A stretch of 35,308 nucleotides of DNA. Source: an uncultured Verrucomicrobiota bacterium. GTDB taxonomy: Bacteria > Verrucomicrobiota > Verrucomicrobiia > Limisphaerales > SXTU01. The notes under the pieces were generated by a model that was not told the origin of the DNA, made no database searches, and saw nothing but the letters and a program-made list of their open reading frames with translations. The stretch lies in NCBI GenBank assembly GCA_903863315.1, contig CAIPBN010000374.1, positions 1 through 35,308 on the forward strand, written 5' to 3'. Both the position numbers and the translations under genes were made by a program. How positions within the stretch are numbered: position 1 is the stretch's first letter; each line of letters begins with the position of its first letter. Below are positions 6,969-15,569 of the stretch, one piece after another.

Positions 6969-8731
6969 GTCCACTGCGCCGCGCCCTTCAGTTCTTCCGC
7001 CCCGAGCGAGCGCGCATCGCCGGCGTGTCGGTGCTCATGCTCGCCGGCATCGGGGCGAATCTCCTCAAGCCCTGGCCCATGGCCGTGCTGGTGGACAGCG
7101 TGCTGGGCACCAAAGCCCTGCCCGCCGCACTCCTAGCGTGGTCGAACGACAAGGCCGCGCTGATCGTGATGCTTGCGGCGGTGACGGCGGTGCTCCACCT
7201 CCTCCACGGCGGCCTGAATGCGACGCAGAACTACCTGGCCATCGACATCGGGTTGCGCGGCCTGCGCCGGGTGCGCAATGAAGTCTTTGGCTGGCTCCAG
7301 CGCCTTTCGCTGCGCTTCCATCAAGGCCGCAACACCGGCGACCTGATTCACCGTGCCGCGTGGGACACCTATTCCTTCCAGACCCTGTTCCAGCAGGGCC
7401 TGATGACGTCCGCGAGCGCCGCACTCTCCTTTGGGATGATGGTCGTGGTGATGGCGCAGTTGAACGGGCGGCTCACGCTGGTGGCGCTGGCCACCGTGCC
7501 ACTGTTGCTGCTGGTCATCCGCACGTTTGGCGCGCGCATGACCGAGCAGGGCGCATCCGCACAACAGGCTGACAGCCAGGTGACTTCGCTCGTGCAACAG
7601 AACATCGCCGCGCTTCCGCTCGTGCAGAGCTACACCCGCGAGGAGCATGAGGCCGAGCGTTTCAACACCCACACCGAGCAGGCGCAGGTGCGCCGCCTGC
7701 GCCAGCACGGCTGGGAAGTGGCCTACTGGTTTGCGATCACGGCGGTGTTCGGCAGTGGCGCGGCGGGCATTCTCTGGCTGGGCGCGAACCAGGTGATTCG
7801 GGGTGAGGCGACCGTGGGCGAACTGCTGATTTTCCTCACCTACCTCGGCCAGTTCTACGAACCCCTCAATCAGCTCTCGCACGTCGGCGCGACCGTGGCC
7901 AATGCCAGTGTGGGTGCGCAGCGGGTCTTTGAAATCCTCGACACCCCCGAGGAGGTGAAAGACGCGCCGGACGCGCAACCGGTTGTCCGTTCTGCTTTGC
8001 GTGGCGAACTGGCCTTCAACGCCGTCACGTTCCGTTACGCTGATGACCGCGAAATTCTGCGCGGGATCAATTTCACTCTCGCCCCCGGCCAGTCGGCCGC
8101 CCTCATCGGCCCGAGCGGCGTGGGCAAGACCACCTTGCTCAATCTTGTCCCGCGGTTCTTTGATCCCACGGGCGGCACCATTTTTCTAGATGGCGCGGAT
8201 CTGCGCTCCCTCCGGGTCCGCGATGTGCGCTCGCAGATCGCCATCGTCTTGCAGGAGCCGATTCTCCTGCCTACGAGTATTGCGGAAAACATCGCCTACG
8301 GCCGGCCCGGTGCGACCCGGGCCGAGATCGAGGCCGCGGCGAAGGCCGCCAACGCCCACGCCTACATCGAGAAGCTGCCGCAGCAATACGACACCATCGT
8401 GGGTGACGGTGCCGCCCGGCTGAGTGTCGGCGAGCGGCAGCGGCTGAACCTCGCCCGCGCCTTCCTCAAGGACGCCCCCATCCTCCTGCTCGACGAGCCC
8501 ACCAGCGCGCTCGACGCCGAGAGCGAGGCGTTGGTGGTGGAGAGCCTCAAGCGCCTCATGCACGGCCGCACCACGCTCATCGTCGCCCATCGCCTCTCCA
8601 CCATCCGTGACCTGGACAAGATCGTCGTCCTGGCGGAGGGCCGGGTCAGCGAGATTGGCACGCACACCGAGCTGCTGGCGCGAGGCGGCTACTACGCCCG
8701 GGTGGTCAGCGGGCAAATCGCGTTGGATTGA
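6965..8731 (+). CDS. ABC exporter, fused permease and ATPase (MsbA/multidrug type)
   Basis: A 588-residue half-transporter. Residues 1-325 hold the six-helix type I exporter membrane domain, including the coupling helix region ETF-like YTREEHEAERF. Residues 345-588 form the ATPase. Walker A GPSGVGKTT is at 382-390, a Q-loop lies in IVLQEPILLP, the signature reads LSVGE at 486-490 instead of LSGGQ, the Walker B aspartate and catalytic glutamate are D510 and E511 (LLLDEPTSALD), and the switch histidine is H542 (IVAHRLSTI). It probably works as a homodimer exporting a lipid, drug or peptide. The substrate cannot be read from sequence. The GTG start overlaps the upstream stop codon. The signature variant occurs in other active exporters, so no loss of function is implied. 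Confidence 0.92.
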   Translation: MSPLRRALQFFRPERARIAGVSVLMLAGIGANLLKPWPMAVLVDSVLGTKALPAALLAWSNDKAALIVMLAAVTAVLHLLHGGLNATQNYLAIDIGLRGLRRVRNEVFGWLQRLSLRFHQGRNTGDLIHRAAWDTYSFQTLFQQGLMTSASAALSFGMMVVVMAQLNGRLTLVALATVPLLLLVIRTFGARMTEQGASAQQADSQVTSLVQQNIAALPLVQSYTREEHEAERFNTHTEQAQVRRLRQHGWEVAYWFAITAVFGSGAAGILWLGANQVIRGEATVGELLIFLTYLGQFYEPLNQLSHVGATVANASVGAQRVFEILDTPEEVKDAPDAQPVVRSALRGELAFNAVTFRYADDREILRGINFTLAPGQSAALIGPSGVGKTTLLNLVPRFFDPTGGTIFLDGADLRSLRVRDVRSQIAIVLQEPILLPTSIAENIAYGRPGATRAEIEAAAKAANAHAYIEKLPQQYDTIVGDGAARLSVGERQRLNLARAFLKDAPILLLDEPTSALDAESEALVVESLKRLMHGRTTLIVAHRLSTIRDLDKIVVLAEGRVSEIGTHTELLARGGYYARVVSGQIALD

Positions 8732-8836
8732 ACCCGGCCTGTCCTCGGAGCGCGTCTGCCAAATTGCGCCCGACGTGATGCAGCGGCGCATTTCCTTGCT
8801 GCAAGGACCGGACGGACAAAGCACACTCGCCGCATT

Positions 8837-10435
8837 ATGAGCGCCACCCCGGAGCAACTTTGGCAGCGGTTTCAAACGCATTACACGGAGTTTCCCAAGC
8901 TCGGACTGGCCGTGGATCTCAGTCGGATGAACTTCGGCGACGATTACATGGCCCAGATGCAGCCGCACCTCGATCGCGCCTTTGCTTCGATGAGCGCGCT
9001 GGAGGCGGGTGCCATCGCAAATCCGGATGAAAAGCGCATGGTGGGCCATTACTGGCTGCGCAACGCCGCGCTCGCCCCCACGCCGGAGCTGCGCCAGGAA
9101 ATCGAGGACACCCTCGTCTCCATCGAAAAGTTCACGGAGGAAGTCCACACCGGCGAAACCGTGCGCGGCGCGGGCGGGCCGTTCAAACGCCTCCTCGTCG
9201 TGGGCATCGGCGGCTCGGCGCTGGGCCCGCAGTTCGTGGCCCATGCCCTCGGGCAGCCGGACCGGGATCGCATGGTGGTTCACTTCTTCGACAACACTGA
9301 CCCCGACGGGATGGACAAGGTGCTGGCGGTCATCGGCGGGGATTTGGACCGCACGTTGTGCCTGGTCATCTCGAAGTCCGGCGGCACGAAGGAAACCCGC
9401 AACGGTCTCTTGGAGGCCAAGGCTGCTTATGCGCGCAACGGGCTGCGCTTCGAGGCGCACGCGGTGGCCGTCACCGGGGTGGGCAGCGAACTGGACAAAT
9501 ACGCGGTGCAGAATGGCTGGCTCCGGCGCTTTCCGATGTGGGACTGGGTGGGTGGCCGCACGAGCGAATGCTCCGCCGTCGGGCTGCTGCCCGCCGCCTT
9601 GCAGGGGCTGGCCATCCGCGAGCTGCTGGCCGGGGCGAAGGCTTGCGATGATGTGACCCGCACTCCCACCGTTGCCGGCAATCCAGCCGCGCAAATGGCC
9701 TTGATGTGGCACTACGCCGGCGGCGGACGCGGTCGCAAGGACTTGGTCGTGCTGCCTTACAAGGACCGGCTTGAACTGTTTTCCAAATACCTCCAGCAGC
9801 TCATCATGGAGTCACTCGGCAAGGAGCGGGATCTTGACGGACTGGTGGTGAACCAGGGCTTGGCGGTGTATGGCAATAAGGGTTCCACCGACCAGCATGC
9901 TTATGTGCAGCAGCTCCGGGATGGCGTGTTGAATTTTTTCGTCACGTTCATCGAGGTGCTGGCAGACCGCGCCGGTGACAGCATCGAAGTTGAGCCGGGC
10001 ACCACCAGTGGCGATTTCCTCAGCGGCTTCCTGCTGGGCACGCGGCAGGCCCTGCACGAGAACGGGCGCGAATCCATCACCCTCACGGTCCGCGAGGTGA
10101 CGCCCTTCGCCATCGGGGTGCTGATCGCTCTCTTCGAGCGCGCCGTTGGCCTTTACGCCACGCTGGTGAACATCAACGCCTACCACCAGCCCGGCGTGGA
10201 GGCGGGCAAGAAAGCCGCCGGAGCCGTGCTGTCGCTGCAATCAAAGCTGACGGCCTTCCTGAACGCCAATCGCGGCCGGTCCTACACGCCGGCGCAACTC
10301 GCGGAGGTCTTGGGAACGAAGGGGCAGGAGGAGACGATCTTCAAGATTGGCGAGCACTTGGCAGCCAACGTGGGTCGGGGAGTGCAGAAGGCGGCTGGCA
10401 CCTCGCCAGCGGACACGAAGTTCACGGCCAGTTGA
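8837..10435 (+). CDS. pgi: Glucose-6-phosphate isomerase
   Basis: Interconverts glucose-6-phosphate and fructose-6-phosphate in glycolysis and gluconeogenesis. The 532-residue protein carries the SIS-type sugar-phosphate sites GIGGSALGP (about 123-131) and SKSGGTKET (179-187). GGRTSECSAVGLLPAAL, the DQHAYVQQL active-site region with its histidine, and the C-terminal NAYHQPGVEAGKKAA containing the catalytic lysine are also present. The GGRTS form and the length match bacterial long-type PGIs. ATG 8837 is preceded by a short palindrome, CCTTGC-T-GCAAGG at 8794-8806, of unknown role. The upstream exporter ends 105 bases earlier, so pgi probably has its own promoter. The convergent fabF gene ends 64 bases downstream. 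Confidence 0.95.
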   Translation: MSATPEQLWQRFQTHYTEFPKLGLAVDLSRMNFGDDYMAQMQPHLDRAFASMSALEAGAIANPDEKRMVGHYWLRNAALAPTPELRQEIEDTLVSIEKFTEEVHTGETVRGAGGPFKRLLVVGIGGSALGPQFVAHALGQPDRDRMVVHFFDNTDPDGMDKVLAVIGGDLDRTLCLVISKSGGTKETRNGLLEAKAAYARNGLRFEAHAVAVTGVGSELDKYAVQNGWLRRFPMWDWVGGRTSECSAVGLLPAALQGLAIRELLAGAKACDDVTRTPTVAGNPAAQMALMWHYAGGGRGRKDLVVLPYKDRLELFSKYLQQLIMESLGKERDLDGLVVNQGLAVYGNKGSTDQHAYVQQLRDGVLNFFVTFIEVLADRAGDSIEVEPGTTSGDFLSGFLLGTRQALHENGRESITLTVREVTPFAIGVLIALFERAVGLYATLVNINAYHQPGVEAGKKAAGAVLSLQSKLTAFLNANRGRSYTPAQLAEVLGTKGQEETIFKIGEHLAANVGRGVQKAAGTSPADTKFTAS

Positions 10436-10499
10436 GGCCGGGATTCAACCCTGTGTAAGAAGCCGGTGCCGTCGCAACGGGTGGCGCGGCCGGATTCAT

Positions 10500-11759
<1,260 letters not shown>

Positions 11760-11761
11760 AA

Positions 11762-11799
11762 AACAAAAGGGGCAGCGCGGTGCTCAGGCCGGCTGCCCC
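11762..11799 (-). terminator. Intrinsic terminator between acpP and fabF
   Basis: GGGGCAGC (11769-11776) and GCTGCCCC (11792-11799) form a perfect 8-bp stem with a 15-base loop. On the minus strand the stem is followed by TTTTGTTTT. It lies 17 bases after the acpP stop codon and ends within a few bases of the fabF start codon. It probably gives much more acpP than fabF transcript. Confidence 0.75.
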
Positions 11800-11816
11800 G
11801 GAGATATCGCTGCCGC

Positions 11817-12059
11817 CTACTTCTTGTTGTCTTCGATGTAGCGGGTGACGTCGCCCACGCTGACGAGCTTCTCAGCCTCTTCGTCGGGGACTTCGATGCT
11901 GAATTCCTCTTCCAAAGCCATGATCAGCTCGACGGTGTCGAGCGAGTCAGCGCCCAGATCCTCAATGAACTTGGCTTCGGGGACGACCTGATCGGCGTTG
12001 ACGCCGAGTTGCTCGACGATGATGTCCTTGACCTTCTGCTCAATCGTTTTGTCAGCCAT
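11817..12059 (-). CDS. acpP: Acyl carrier protein
   Basis: An 80-residue acidic four-helix carrier that holds growing acyl chains on 4'-phosphopantetheine. The attachment serine is S39 in the conserved GADSLDTVEL. Length and charge match type II fatty acid synthase ACPs, and fabF lies immediately downstream. A good promoter candidate lies upstream at 12084-12112. A terminator after the stop codon separates most acpP transcripts from fabF. Confidence 0.97.
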   Translation of the reverse strand: MADKTIEQKVKDIIVEQLGVNADQVVPEAKFIEDLGADSLDTVELIMALEEEFSIEVPDEEAEKLVSVGDVTRYIEDNKK

Positions 12060-12083
12060 GTTCGTGTTCGTTTTGGTTGTTTG

Positions 12084-12112
12084 TCTGTAGGCGAGGGGCC
12101 GGGGGGCGTCAA
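12084..12112 (-). promoter_or_regulatory. Candidate sigma70 promoter of acpP
   Basis: On the minus strand, TTGACG (12112-12107, 5 of 6 to consensus), a 17-base spacer and TACAGA (12089-12084, 3 of 6) precede the acpP start by about 25 bases. Transcription would begin near 12077, giving an untranslated leader of about 18 bases, similar to that predicted for rplU. Confidence 0.45.
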
Positions 12113-12126
12113 GCCCTGTTTGGTTT

Positions 12127-12193
12127 GTCCGCCGCCGGATCCTAGCCCTTTACGGGCACTTGCTCCGCCACGGTTTACCGCAACGCGGCGGAC
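12127..12193. repeat. Inverted repeat between obg and acpP
   Basis: GTCCGCCGC (12127-12135) and GCGGCGGAC (12185-12193) are perfect 9-bp inverted repeats. They enclose a small hairpin, GCCC-TTTAC-GGGC. The element lies after the obg stop codon and upstream of the acpP promoter candidate. It may be an RNA fold at the obg 3' end; no T-tract supports termination. Confidence 0.35.
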
Positions 12194-12228
12194 TGTCTAA
12201 CGGCTGGCGCGCGAGGCGTCCAGAGTAT

Positions 12229-13413
12229 TTATTTTTCTGTTTCGGCCTCGGCGGCGAGTTCGCGGATCGCCTCCTTGAATTTGGGGATGCCCACGTCAAA
12301 GGCCGCAGCGATGGGCAGCACCGGGGTCTTGGTGACCCGGCGCTTGAAGCGCTTGAGGTTTTGCTCCGCAACGGGCTCGTCCATTTTGTTGGCCACCACC
12401 AGGCGGGGCTTGGCCAGCAATGCCGGGTCGTAGAGCTCCAGCTCCCGGAGGAGCTGCCGGTAGTCGTCCACAGGATCGCGCCCATCCGTGCCGGCCATGT
12501 CCAGCAGCAGCACCAACCCCTTGCACCGCACGATATGCCGCAGAAAGGCATGGCCTAGGCCGACATTTTCATGCGCGCCGGCGATGAGCCCTGGCACGTC
12601 GCAGACTGTCAGCCGGTGGAAATCCGCGTATTCCAAGATGCCTACCTGCGGCGTCAGCGTGGTGAAGGGGTAGGCCGCCACCCTCGGACGCGCCCGCGAG
12701 ATGGCGGTGAGCAAGGTGGATTTGCCAGCGTTGGGATAACCAATGAGGCCAATCTCAGCCACCATGCGGAGCTCGAAACGGTAATGCCCCTCCTCACCCG
12801 GCTCGCCCGGCTGAGCAAAGCGCGGGGCCTGCCGCCGGGCGGTGGCGAAGTTGCGGTTGCCCATCCCGCCTCGCCCGCCCTTGCAGAGCACGAATTCCTG
12901 CCCGTGAACGGTCAGATCAGCCACCAGTTCGGCGTCGTCCTCGGCCAAGATGGGGGCGTCTGGAGGTTCGCCGGCGAGGTCGATTTCCTCCGCCATGATG
13001 CTGCCGGAACGGCGGAGCAGCGGCCTTTTGGGCACCGGGATTAGCTCAGGTTTGGTGGTGGGTTGGGACAGCTCGGGCACTGGCACCTCCTCCTCCGGCA
13101 TGGGTTCCGCCGGCGTGGGCAGTTTCCAGACCAGCGTGCCGCAGGGGACTTTTATGATGAGATCCTTGCCAGCGTGGCCATCCATCCCCTTGCCCATCCC
13201 AAATTCGCCGTTTTCAGCCACCAAGCGCGGCACGTAGAACTGGGCGATCAAGTTGTTCAGGTCATTGCTGGCCTGGAGGATGACATTCCCTCCGCGCCCG
13301 CCATTGCCGCCGTCGGGTCCGCCCTTGGGCCGATAGGCCTCGCGGCAGAACGCGATGCAGCCCTTGCCGCCATGGCCGGCCCGGGCAAAAATTTTAACTT
13401 CATCTACGAACAT
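12229..13413 (-). CDS. obg: Ribosome-assembly GTPase Obg/CgtA with an inserted segment
   Basis: An essential GTPase in 50S assembly and stress signalling. The N-terminal glycine-rich Obg fold starts MFVDEVKIFARAGHGGKG and includes GGPDGGNGGRGG. The GTPase domain has the P-loop GYPNAGKST (225-233), the switch stretch FTTLTPQVG, DVPGLI (G3) and NKMD (G4). Between CGTLVWKLP and ADLTVHG the protein has about 60 extra residues (about 98-163), rich in proline and glutamate. Most Obg proteins have a short loop there. There is no C-terminal OCT domain, as in many Gram-negative homologues. ATG 13413 is used because a TTG five codons upstream adds nothing conserved. It follows rpmA, as in most bacteria, but beyond a strong terminator. 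Confidence 0.95.
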   Translation of the reverse strand: MFVDEVKIFARAGHGGKGCIAFCREAYRPKGGPDGGNGGRGGNVILQASNDLNNLIAQFYVPRLVAENGEFGMGKGMDGHAGKDLIIKVPCGTLVWKLPTPAEPMPEEEVPVPELSQPTTKPELIPVPKRPLLRRSGSIMAEEIDLAGEPPDAPILAEDDAELVADLTVHGQEFVLCKGGRGGMGNRNFATARRQAPRFAQPGEPGEEGHYRFELRMVAEIGLIGYPNAGKSTLLTAISRARPRVAAYPFTTLTPQVGILEYADFHRLTVCDVPGLIAGAHENVGLGHAFLRHIVRCKGLVLLLDMAGTDGRDPVDDYRQLLRELELYDPALLAKPRLVVANKMDEPVAEQNLKRFKRRVTKTPVLPIAAAFDVGIPKFKEAIRELAAEAETEK

Positions 13414-13510
13414 ACGATTTAGCGACAAGCAATGGACCCCAACAGCGCCCCACGAAATTCACGCCGGCAACAGGCCCCCGGGCTTGGCCGAAGCATTGGC
13501 CTGCCTGCCC

Positions 13511-13545
13511 AAAAACAAAAAAAGGGCGAGGCCCAAGCCTCGCCC
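13511..13545 (-). terminator. Strong intrinsic terminator after rplU-rpmA
   Basis: GGGCGAGGC (13524-13532) pairs with GCCTCGCCC (13537-13545) around a 4-base loop. On the minus strand it is followed by TTTTTTTGTTTTT. It lies 22 bases after the rpmA stop codon and would separate the ribosomal protein transcript from obg. Confidence 0.92.
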
Positions 13546-13567
13546 GGAAAAACGTGCGCGGACGCCG

Positions 13568-13846
13568 TTAGTTCGCTGCCGCCACTGCCGGAGTGACCGG
13601 AGCGGGAGGCACGATGTTTACGCGGCGCTTGGCCTTCTCGAACTTCACGTGTCCATCCACGAGGGCGAACAGGGTCCAATCCCGGCCGGTGCCGACGTTC
13701 TGACCCGCGTTAAATTTGGAGCCGACCTGGCGGACGATGATGGTGCCGGCGGAGACGAACTCGCCGCCGAACCGCTTCACGCCACGGCGCTTGGAATTTG
13801 AATCGCGCCCGTTGCGGCTGCTGCCTTGACCTTTCTTGTGTGCCAT
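13568..13846 (-). CDS. rpmA: 50S ribosomal protein L27
   Basis: L27 reaches toward the peptidyl-transferase centre. The 92-residue protein begins MAHKKGQGSSRNGRDSNSK with no cleavable N-terminal extension of the Firmicutes type. It continues with KRFGGEFVSAGTIIVRQ and GRDWTLFALVDGHVKF, all standard. The last dozen residues are an alanine/proline-rich extension (PPAPVTPAVAAAN), longer than the E. coli protein. An AAGGA Shine-Dalgarno sequence lies a few bases before ATG 13846. The gene lies 41 bases after rplU in one operon. Confidence 0.97.
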   Translation of the reverse strand: MAHKKGQGSSRNGRDSNSKRRGVKRFGGEFVSAGTIIVRQVGSKFNAGQNVGTGRDWTLFALVDGHVKFEKAKRRVNIVPPAPVTPAVAAAN

Positions 13847-13887
13847 AAATTTCCTTCCGGCGGGGCTGGGGAACCAGCCGCGCGCGC

Positions 13888-14199
13888 TTAAGCTTTGATT
13901 TCCTTGATCTTGATGACGGTGAGATCCTGACGATGTCCGACCGTGCGGTGATAGCCCTTACGGCGCTTCATCTTGAAGGCGATGACCTTCTTGCCGCGCT
14001 TGTGCTCCACGACGTCGGCCACGACGCTCGCGGAAGCGACTGTTGGGTTGCCCACAGTGAGCTTGCCATCCGCATTGAGCAGCAACACGCGATCGAAAGT
14101 CACGGTCTGGCCGGCTTCCACAGCCAGCCGGTCAACTTCCAGGGTGTCGCCGGCGACGACACGATACTGTTTTCCGCACGCTTCTAAAACTGCATACAT
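13888..14199 (-). CDS. rplU: 50S ribosomal protein L21
   Basis: L21 binds 23S rRNA and is encoded just before L27, as in most bacteria. The 103-residue protein reads MYAVLEACGKQYRVVAGD at the start and has KRRKGYHRTVGHRQ near the end, the family signature. The reading that begins four codons upstream is rejected because L21 normally starts at MYAV. The start is preceded by a small hairpin containing GGGA and by a promoter with a perfect -35 hexamer (14224-14252). Confidence 0.97.
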   Translation of the reverse strand: MYAVLEACGKQYRVVAGDTLEVDRLAVEAGQTVTFDRVLLLNADGKLTVGNPTVASASVVADVVEHKRGKKVIAFKMKRRKGYHRTVGHRQDLTVIKIKEIKA

Positions 14200-14204
14200 A
14201 ATTT

Positions 14205-14219
14205 GTCCCAAAAAGGGAC
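14205..14219 (-). promoter_or_regulatory. Hairpin at the rplU ribosome-binding site
   Basis: GTCCC (14205-14209) and GGGAC (14215-14219) form a perfect 5-bp stem with a 5-base A/T loop. On the minus-strand transcript the 3' arm GGGAC lies six bases before the rplU ATG and is the only Shine-Dalgarno-like sequence. The predicted transcription start falls in the 5' arm, so the hairpin would form the very 5' end of the mRNA. Confidence 0.5.
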
Positions 14220-14223
14220 GCGC

Positions 14224-14252
14224 ATAGGACCAGAAGGACAGGTAGGTGTCAA
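14224..14252 (-). promoter_or_regulatory. Candidate sigma70 promoter of rplU-rpmA
   Basis: On the minus strand, TTGACA (14252-14247, perfect consensus), a 17-base spacer and TCCTAT (14229-14224, 3 of 6) lie upstream of rplU. The expected start is near 14217, about 18 bases before the start codon. It lies in the 162-bp region divergent from xth. Confidence 0.5.
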
Positions 14253-14361
14253 CAGCACATTTCAGCCTGTGCGGTTGCCGCCCGGCAGCTCGGTGTCGAT
14301 CAAGGAAACTGGGAGGCTCTGCGGGCTTGGCACCGGTCTGCCTTGGGCTACGCTTCCGCAG

Positions 14362-15114
14362 GTGAAATTGATTTCATGGAACGTCAACGGCCTGCGTGCC
14401 GTGCTGAAGAAGAATTTTCTGACCTACCTCGCTGACGAAGCGCCGGATGTGCTCTGTCTCCAGGAAACCAAATGCACGCGGGACGATGTCGAGCAGCTCT
14501 GGCCGGCAGACTACACGACCTATTGGAACTCCGCCGAGAAGAAGGGCTACAGCGGCACGGCGATTTTCACGAAGACGCGCCCGCTCAAGGTCATCAACCA
14601 CATCGACATCGTCGAGCACGACCGCGAAGGCCGCGTCATCACCGCCGAGTATCCGGGCTTCTTCCTCGTGAACGTCTATGTGCCGAACTCGAAACGCGAG
14701 CTGACGCGCCTGCCGTATCGCCAGCAGTGGGACAAGGACTTTCTCGCCTACCTCAAGAAGCTGGAGCAGGCCAAGCCCGTCATCTGGTGCGGCGACTTGA
14801 ACGTGGCACACACGGAAATCGACCTCGCGAACCCGAAGGCCAACGTGAAGAACCACGGCTTCACGCCCGAGGAGCGCGCGGGCTTCGACGCCTTCGTGAA
14901 AGCCGGTTTCGTGGACACGTTCCGCGAATTCGAAAAGGGCGGCGGGCATTACACATGGTGGAGTCCGATGGGCGGCGCGCGCGCGCGGAACGTCGGGTGG
15001 CGGCTGGATTACTTCCTCCTCAGCGCCGCGCTCCGGCCCAAGCTCAAGTCCGCCTTCATCCGCAAGGAGGTGACGGGCAGCGACCATTGTCCGGTGGGAA
15101 TCGAACTGAGATAA
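14362..15114 (+). CDS. xth: Exodeoxyribonuclease III / AP endonuclease
   Basis: Cuts DNA at abasic sites and removes 3' blocking groups in base-excision repair. The protein starts VKLISWNVNGLRAV and shows all EEP-family catalytic motifs: QET (metal-binding glutamate), GDLNVAH (Asp/Asn pair) and the terminal SDHCPVG histidine. NVGWRLDYFL is also typical. GTG 14362 gives 250 residues, the usual ExoIII length, and places the first beta-strand at residue 2. The open frame extends 53 codons upstream, but that part has no homology and overlaps the divergent rplU promoter. The next gene begins 62 bases downstream. Confidence 0.94.
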   Translation: MKLISWNVNGLRAVLKKNFLTYLADEAPDVLCLQETKCTRDDVEQLWPADYTTYWNSAEKKGYSGTAIFTKTRPLKVINHIDIVEHDREGRVITAEYPGFFLVNVYVPNSKRELTRLPYRQQWDKDFLAYLKKLEQAKPVIWCGDLNVAHTEIDLANPKANVKNHGFTPEERAGFDAFVKAGFVDTFREFEKGGGHYTWWSPMGGARARNVGWRLDYFLLSAALRPKLKSAFIRKEVTGSDHCPVGIELR

Positions 15115-15176
15115 GACTTCCGCCCGGGAGGTGCATTGATTGACGCCCACCCACCGCGCCGATACCTTCACGCCCC

Positions 15177-15569
15177 ATGATGGCTGGAACTGCAACGACA
15201 ACCGCGACGAATGCCCAACCGAGTTTCCGCGTGGGCGACGAGCGGCTGATCAAACTCACCGCCAACGCCGCGAAGAAGGTTTCCACGTTGCTCACCAAGC
15301 AAGGCCGCCCTGCGGGCGTGCTGCGCGTGGCCGTCATCGGCGGCGGCTGCTCCGGCCTGCAATACAAGATGGACTTGCAAGATCGTCCGCAGAACCGCGA
15401 CTTCCTCGTCGAAAGCGCGGGCGTGAAGGTGGTCGTGGACCCGAAGAGCGCCCTCTACGTGACCGGCAGCGAGCTAGACTACGTGGAGGCGCTGACCGAC
15501 GGCGGCTTCAAGGTGACGAACCCCAACGCCGCGACGAGCTGCTCATGCGGCGAGAGTTTCAGCGCGTGA
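15177..15569 (+). CDS. A-type iron-sulfur carrier (IscA/ErpA/HesB family)
   Basis: A 130-residue A-type carrier that passes Fe-S clusters to apo-proteins. The three ligand cysteines are present: C58 in GGGCSGLQY, and C122 and C124 in SCSCGESF. The N-terminus has a threonine/alanine-rich extension of about 18 residues before the conserved domain. Residues DPKSALYVTGSELDYVE match the family core. Two ATG codons stand in tandem at 15177 and 15180. The stop codon overlaps the GTG start of the hscB-like gene, so the two are probably co-translated for cluster delivery. Whether it is ErpA, IscA or SufA cannot be decided here. Confidence 0.9.
   Translation: MMAGTATTTATNAQPSFRVGDERLIKLTANAAKKVSTLLTKQGRPAGVLRVAVIGGGCSGLQYKMDLQDRPQNRDFLVESAGVKVVVDPKSALYVTGSELDYVEALTDGGFKVTNPNAATSCSCGESFSA

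Noticed and set aside
15140..15565. N-terminal extension of hscB to position 15140
   Set aside because: The first 135-142 codons of that frame are the out-of-frame shadow of the Fe-S carrier gene. The J-domain begins at the GTG start at 15566.
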